The notes beneath the pieces are model-generated. The model was given only the letters and a program-made list of their open reading frames with translations. It ran no database searches and was not told the DNA's origin. The translations under genes and the position numbers were made by a program. Below are positions 6,802 to 8,745 of a DNA stretch of 8,745 nt, piece by piece. Position 1 is the first letter of the stretch, and each line of letters begins with the position of its first letter. Location of the stretch: positions 1 to 8,745 of the forward strand of contig NZ_CAJJIC010000099.1 in the NCBI RefSeq assembly GCF_905187505.1, written 5' to 3'. Origin of the DNA: an uncultured Mailhella sp. Lineage in GTDB: Bacteria > Desulfobacterota > Desulfovibrionia > Desulfovibrionales > Desulfovibrionaceae.

Positions 6802-6849
6802 GTCAGGCCTTCGGAGCGCGCCGACGTCGGCGCGCTCCGAAGGCCTGAC
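6802..6849. repeat. Perfect 48-bp palindrome, probable terminator hairpin
   Basis: Bases 6802-6825 are the exact reverse complement of 6826-6849: 24 bp arms, no spacer and no mismatch, centred on GACGTC. It begins 9 bases after the stop of the second RdgC-related gene and about 90 bases before the ABC transporter operon. In RNA it would form an exceptionally stable hairpin. No T-run follows on either side, so it is not a textbook rho-independent terminator; it may still end or stabilise the upstream transcript. On DNA it could extrude as a cruciform. Confidence 0.85.
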
Positions 6850-6938
6850 CGCAAGACACGCCCGTCCGACCCGGCGTCGAAGATCCATGTCCGGGCCGTT
6901 CCGCATAACGAATCCCGATCTTCCGGGAACGGAGGACT

Positions 6939-7985
6939 ATGAAAGACGCTCCCAATCGCGGCGGCAGCACCGCCTCACGCTGGAGGGCACTGGCCATCCG
7001 GGCGCTGCGCAAGACGCTCTGGATGCTGCTGGTGCTCTGGGGCATCACGCTGGTCAGCTTTTTCGTCATACATCTGGCCCCGGGGACGCCCACCGACATG
7101 CAGACCAGTCTCAACCCGCTGGCGGGGGACATGGTGCGCGAGAGGCTTAACGCGCTCTACGGACTCGACAGACCGCTCTGGGAACAGTACGTGGACTGGC
7201 TGAGCCGTCTCGTCAGACTCGACTTCGGCATATCGCTTTCCAGCGACGCCCGGCCCGTCATGGAAAAAATCATGGAACGTCTGCCCCTTACCGTGGGCAT
7301 GAACGTCATATCCCTGCTGCTCACGCTGCTTGTATCCATTCCCATAGGCATCATATCGGCCGTGCGGCGTGGCACACTGCTCGATCGCGCCCTCACGGTG
7401 CTGGTCTTTCTCGGCTTCGCCATGCCCAGCTTCTGGCTGGCCATGCTGCTCATGCTCTACTTCGGCATAGATCTCGGCTGGCTTCCCCTTTCCGGGCTCA
7501 CGTCTCTGGACTATGCGCAGCTCTCTCCTCTGGGCAAGGCGCTGGATATCGCCCGTCATCTTACGCTGCCCATACTTGTGGGGCTGGTCGGAAGCATTGC
7601 AGGCACGTCGCGCTTTCTTCGCTCATCCATGCTGGAAGTGCTGCGTCAGGACTACATGACCACGGCCCGGGCCAAGGGACTGCCCACAAGACTCGTCATA
7701 GGCCGGCATGCCCTGCGCAACGCTCTTCTGCCCGTCATCACCATGCTCGGGCTCTCGATTCCCGGTCTCATCGGCGGCAGCGTCATCATTGAAACCATCT
7801 TTGCCCTGCCCGGTCTCGGCCAGCTTTTCTATGCGGCCGTCATGGCCCGGGACTATCCGCTCATCATGGGCAATCTCGTGCTCGGCGCCGTGCTCACGCT
7901 GCTCGGCAACATGCTGGCCGACGCAGGATACGGCCTTGCCGATCCCCGCATACGCTCCACGGCCCGGCAGGAGGACAGATCATGA
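6939..7985 (+). CDS. ABC transporter permease, DppB/OppB family
   Basis: This inner-membrane permease of 348 residues is one half of the channel of a peptide/nickel-type (PepT family) importer. It begins with a 24-residue positively charged cytoplasmic tail. The first membrane helix (about 27-47) ends in the family motif FFVIHLAPGTP. A periplasmic loop contains LYGLDRPLWEQYVDWL (73-88) and LDFGISL (94-100). A core of about five further helices follows. The coupling (EAA) loop at 238-265 starts DYMTTARAKGLP and ends NALLP, with the invariant Gly at 247. Its ATG follows GGAGG by only 3 bases, rather tight. It overlaps the next permease gene by 4 bases (ATGA), a strong sign of coupled translation. 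No substrate-binding protein gene precedes it, which is unusual for such operons. The substrate (oligopeptide, dipeptide, nickel or glutathione) cannot be told from the permease. Confidence 0.93.
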   Translation: MKDAPNRGGSTASRWRALAIRALRKTLWMLLVLWGITLVSFFVIHLAPGTPTDMQTSLNPLAGDMVRERLNALYGLDRPLWEQYVDWLSRLVRLDFGISLSSDARPVMEKIMERLPLTVGMNVISLLLTLLVSIPIGIISAVRRGTLLDRALTVLVFLGFAMPSFWLAMLLMLYFGIDLGWLPLSGLTSLDYAQLSPLGKALDIARHLTLPILVGLVGSIAGTSRFLRSSMLEVLRQDYMTTARAKGLPTRLVIGRHALRNALLPVITMLGLSIPGLIGGSVIIETIFALPGLGQLFYAAVMARDYPLIMGNLVLGAVLTLLGNMLADAGYGLADPRIRSTARQEDRS

Positions 7986-8745
7986 CTCTCAGCCTGAAAA
8001 GACACGGTATGTTTCTTACCGGACTGGTCATCGTGCTGATCATGAGCGCGCTTGCGCTGCTCGCTCCCTGGATAGCTCCATTCGATCCCGCCGCGCTGAA
8101 CCTCGATCAGATTCTCATGCCGCCCTCATCCGAGCATCTGCTCGGCACCGACGAACTCGGCCGCGACGTTTTCTCCCGTCTGCTCTACGGCGCCCGCGTG
8201 TCTCTCTGGGTGGGCTTTGTCGCCGTAGGCATATCCACGGCCATCGGCATCGTGCTGGGCCTTGCTTCCGGCTACTTCGGCGGCTGGACGGACGAACTCA
8301 TCATGCGCGGCGTGGACGTGATGCTCTGCTTTCCTTCGTTTTTCCTCATTCTTGCCGTCATTGCCTTTCTGGAACCGAGCCTCACCAACATCATGGTCGT
8401 CATAGGGCTCACGTCCTGGATGGGCGTGGCACGCCTCGTCAGGGCGGAAACGCTTTCCCTCAGAGAACGGGACTTCATAGCAGCCTCAAAGCTGGCCGGA
8501 GCCTCCACGACCCGCCTGCTTTTCGTGCACATTCTTCCGAACGCCCTTGCTCCCGTGCTCGTTTCGGCCACGCTCGGCGTCGCCGGAGCCATTCTCGTGG
8601 AGTCATCCCTGAGCTTTCTCGGGCTCGGCGTGCAGCCCCCGGACGCAAGCTGGGGCAACATGCTCATGGACGGCAAGAACACGCTGGAAATCGCTCCCTG
8701 GCTCTCGCTGTATCCGGGCCTTGCCATTCTCATCACGGTGCTGGG
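7982..8745 (+). CDS. ABC transporter permease, DppC/OppC family (3' end cut)
   Basis: This is the second membrane subunit, pairing with the preceding DppB-like permease. The 254 visible codons run off the window; the family is usually 270-300 residues, so perhaps 20-45 are missing. After the first membrane helix (about 9-32) comes the signature HLLGTDELGRDVFSRLLYGA (52-71), typical of DppC, OppC and NikC. Several helices follow, then the coupling loop at 164-191 (DFIAASKLAGAS to LPNALAP). The SSLSFLGLGVQPPDASWGNM stretch (208-227) is highly conserved in the family. The start overlaps the previous stop by 4 bases, giving the usual B-C gene order. The ATPase subunits (DppD/F type) and perhaps the binding protein should lie downstream. 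Confidence 0.93.
   Translation, partial: MTLSLKRHGMFLTGLVIVLIMSALALLAPWIAPFDPAALNLDQILMPPSSEHLLGTDELGRDVFSRLLYGARVSLWVGFVAVGISTAIGIVLGLASGYFGGWTDELIMRGVDVMLCFPSFFLILAVIAFLEPSLTNIMVVIGLTSWMGVARLVRAETLSLRERDFIAASKLAGASTTRLLFVHILPNALAPVLVSATLGVAGAILVESSLSFLGLGVQPPDASWGNMLMDGKNTLEIAPWLSLYPGLAILITVL

Noticed and set aside
5533..6906. 457-codon minus-strand frame covering both RdgC-related genes and the palindrome
   Set aside because: The plus-strand genes have good ribosome sites and family similarity. The antisense frame stays open because of codon bias; it has no ribosome site or recognisable domain.
1..8745. CRISPR array, tRNA, rRNA, insertion sequence or phage genes
   Set aside because: I saw no regularly spaced direct repeats, cloverleaf-like sequence, transposase or integrase motifs, or target-site duplications on either strand.

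Overview
The window looks like ordinary chromosome from a GC-rich anaerobic deltaproteobacterium, most likely a Desulfovibrionaceae member (Desulfovibrio/Bilophila/Mailhella type). The basis is the protein character: a GWGTR-type GalU, a free-standing NifX/NifB-like cluster-binding protein, and an RdgC-like protein split over two adjacent genes. This placement is inference; no rRNA or other taxonomic marker is present.

Left part (1-2313, minus strand): galU (UTP-glucose-1-phosphate uridylyltransferase) ends in a strong hairpin terminator near the left edge. About 500 bases without a convincing gene separate it from a small NifX/NifB-family protein gene, which has its own terminator.

Centre (2314-5380): a divergent metal-resistance module. 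A 791-residue P1B-2 type ATPase (Zn/Cd/Pb exporter with a His/Cys-rich N-terminus) is read leftward. A CadR/PbrR-type MerR regulator is read rightward. The ATPase promoter has the distinctive MerR architecture: a -35 and -10 separated by 19 bases that contain a TCTATAG/CTATAGA dyad. In the expected circuit the metal-bound regulator realigns this stretched promoter and switches on export. The NifX-like gene lies downstream of the ATPase on the same strand, but 306 bases away and probably with its own promoter.

Right part (5593-8745, plus strand): two RdgC-related genes lie in the same reading frame, separated by a single TAA and 15 bases. They look like the two halves of one longer protein, each with its own ribosome binding site. 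A perfect 48-bp palindrome follows immediately. An oligopeptide/dipeptide/nickel-type ABC transporter operon then begins, with a complete DppB/OppB-like permease and a DppC/OppC-like permease cut by the window edge.

I found no tRNA, rRNA, CRISPR array, insertion sequence or phage gene. I see no clear new biological system. The most unusual items are the split RdgC pair and the perfect palindrome behind it.
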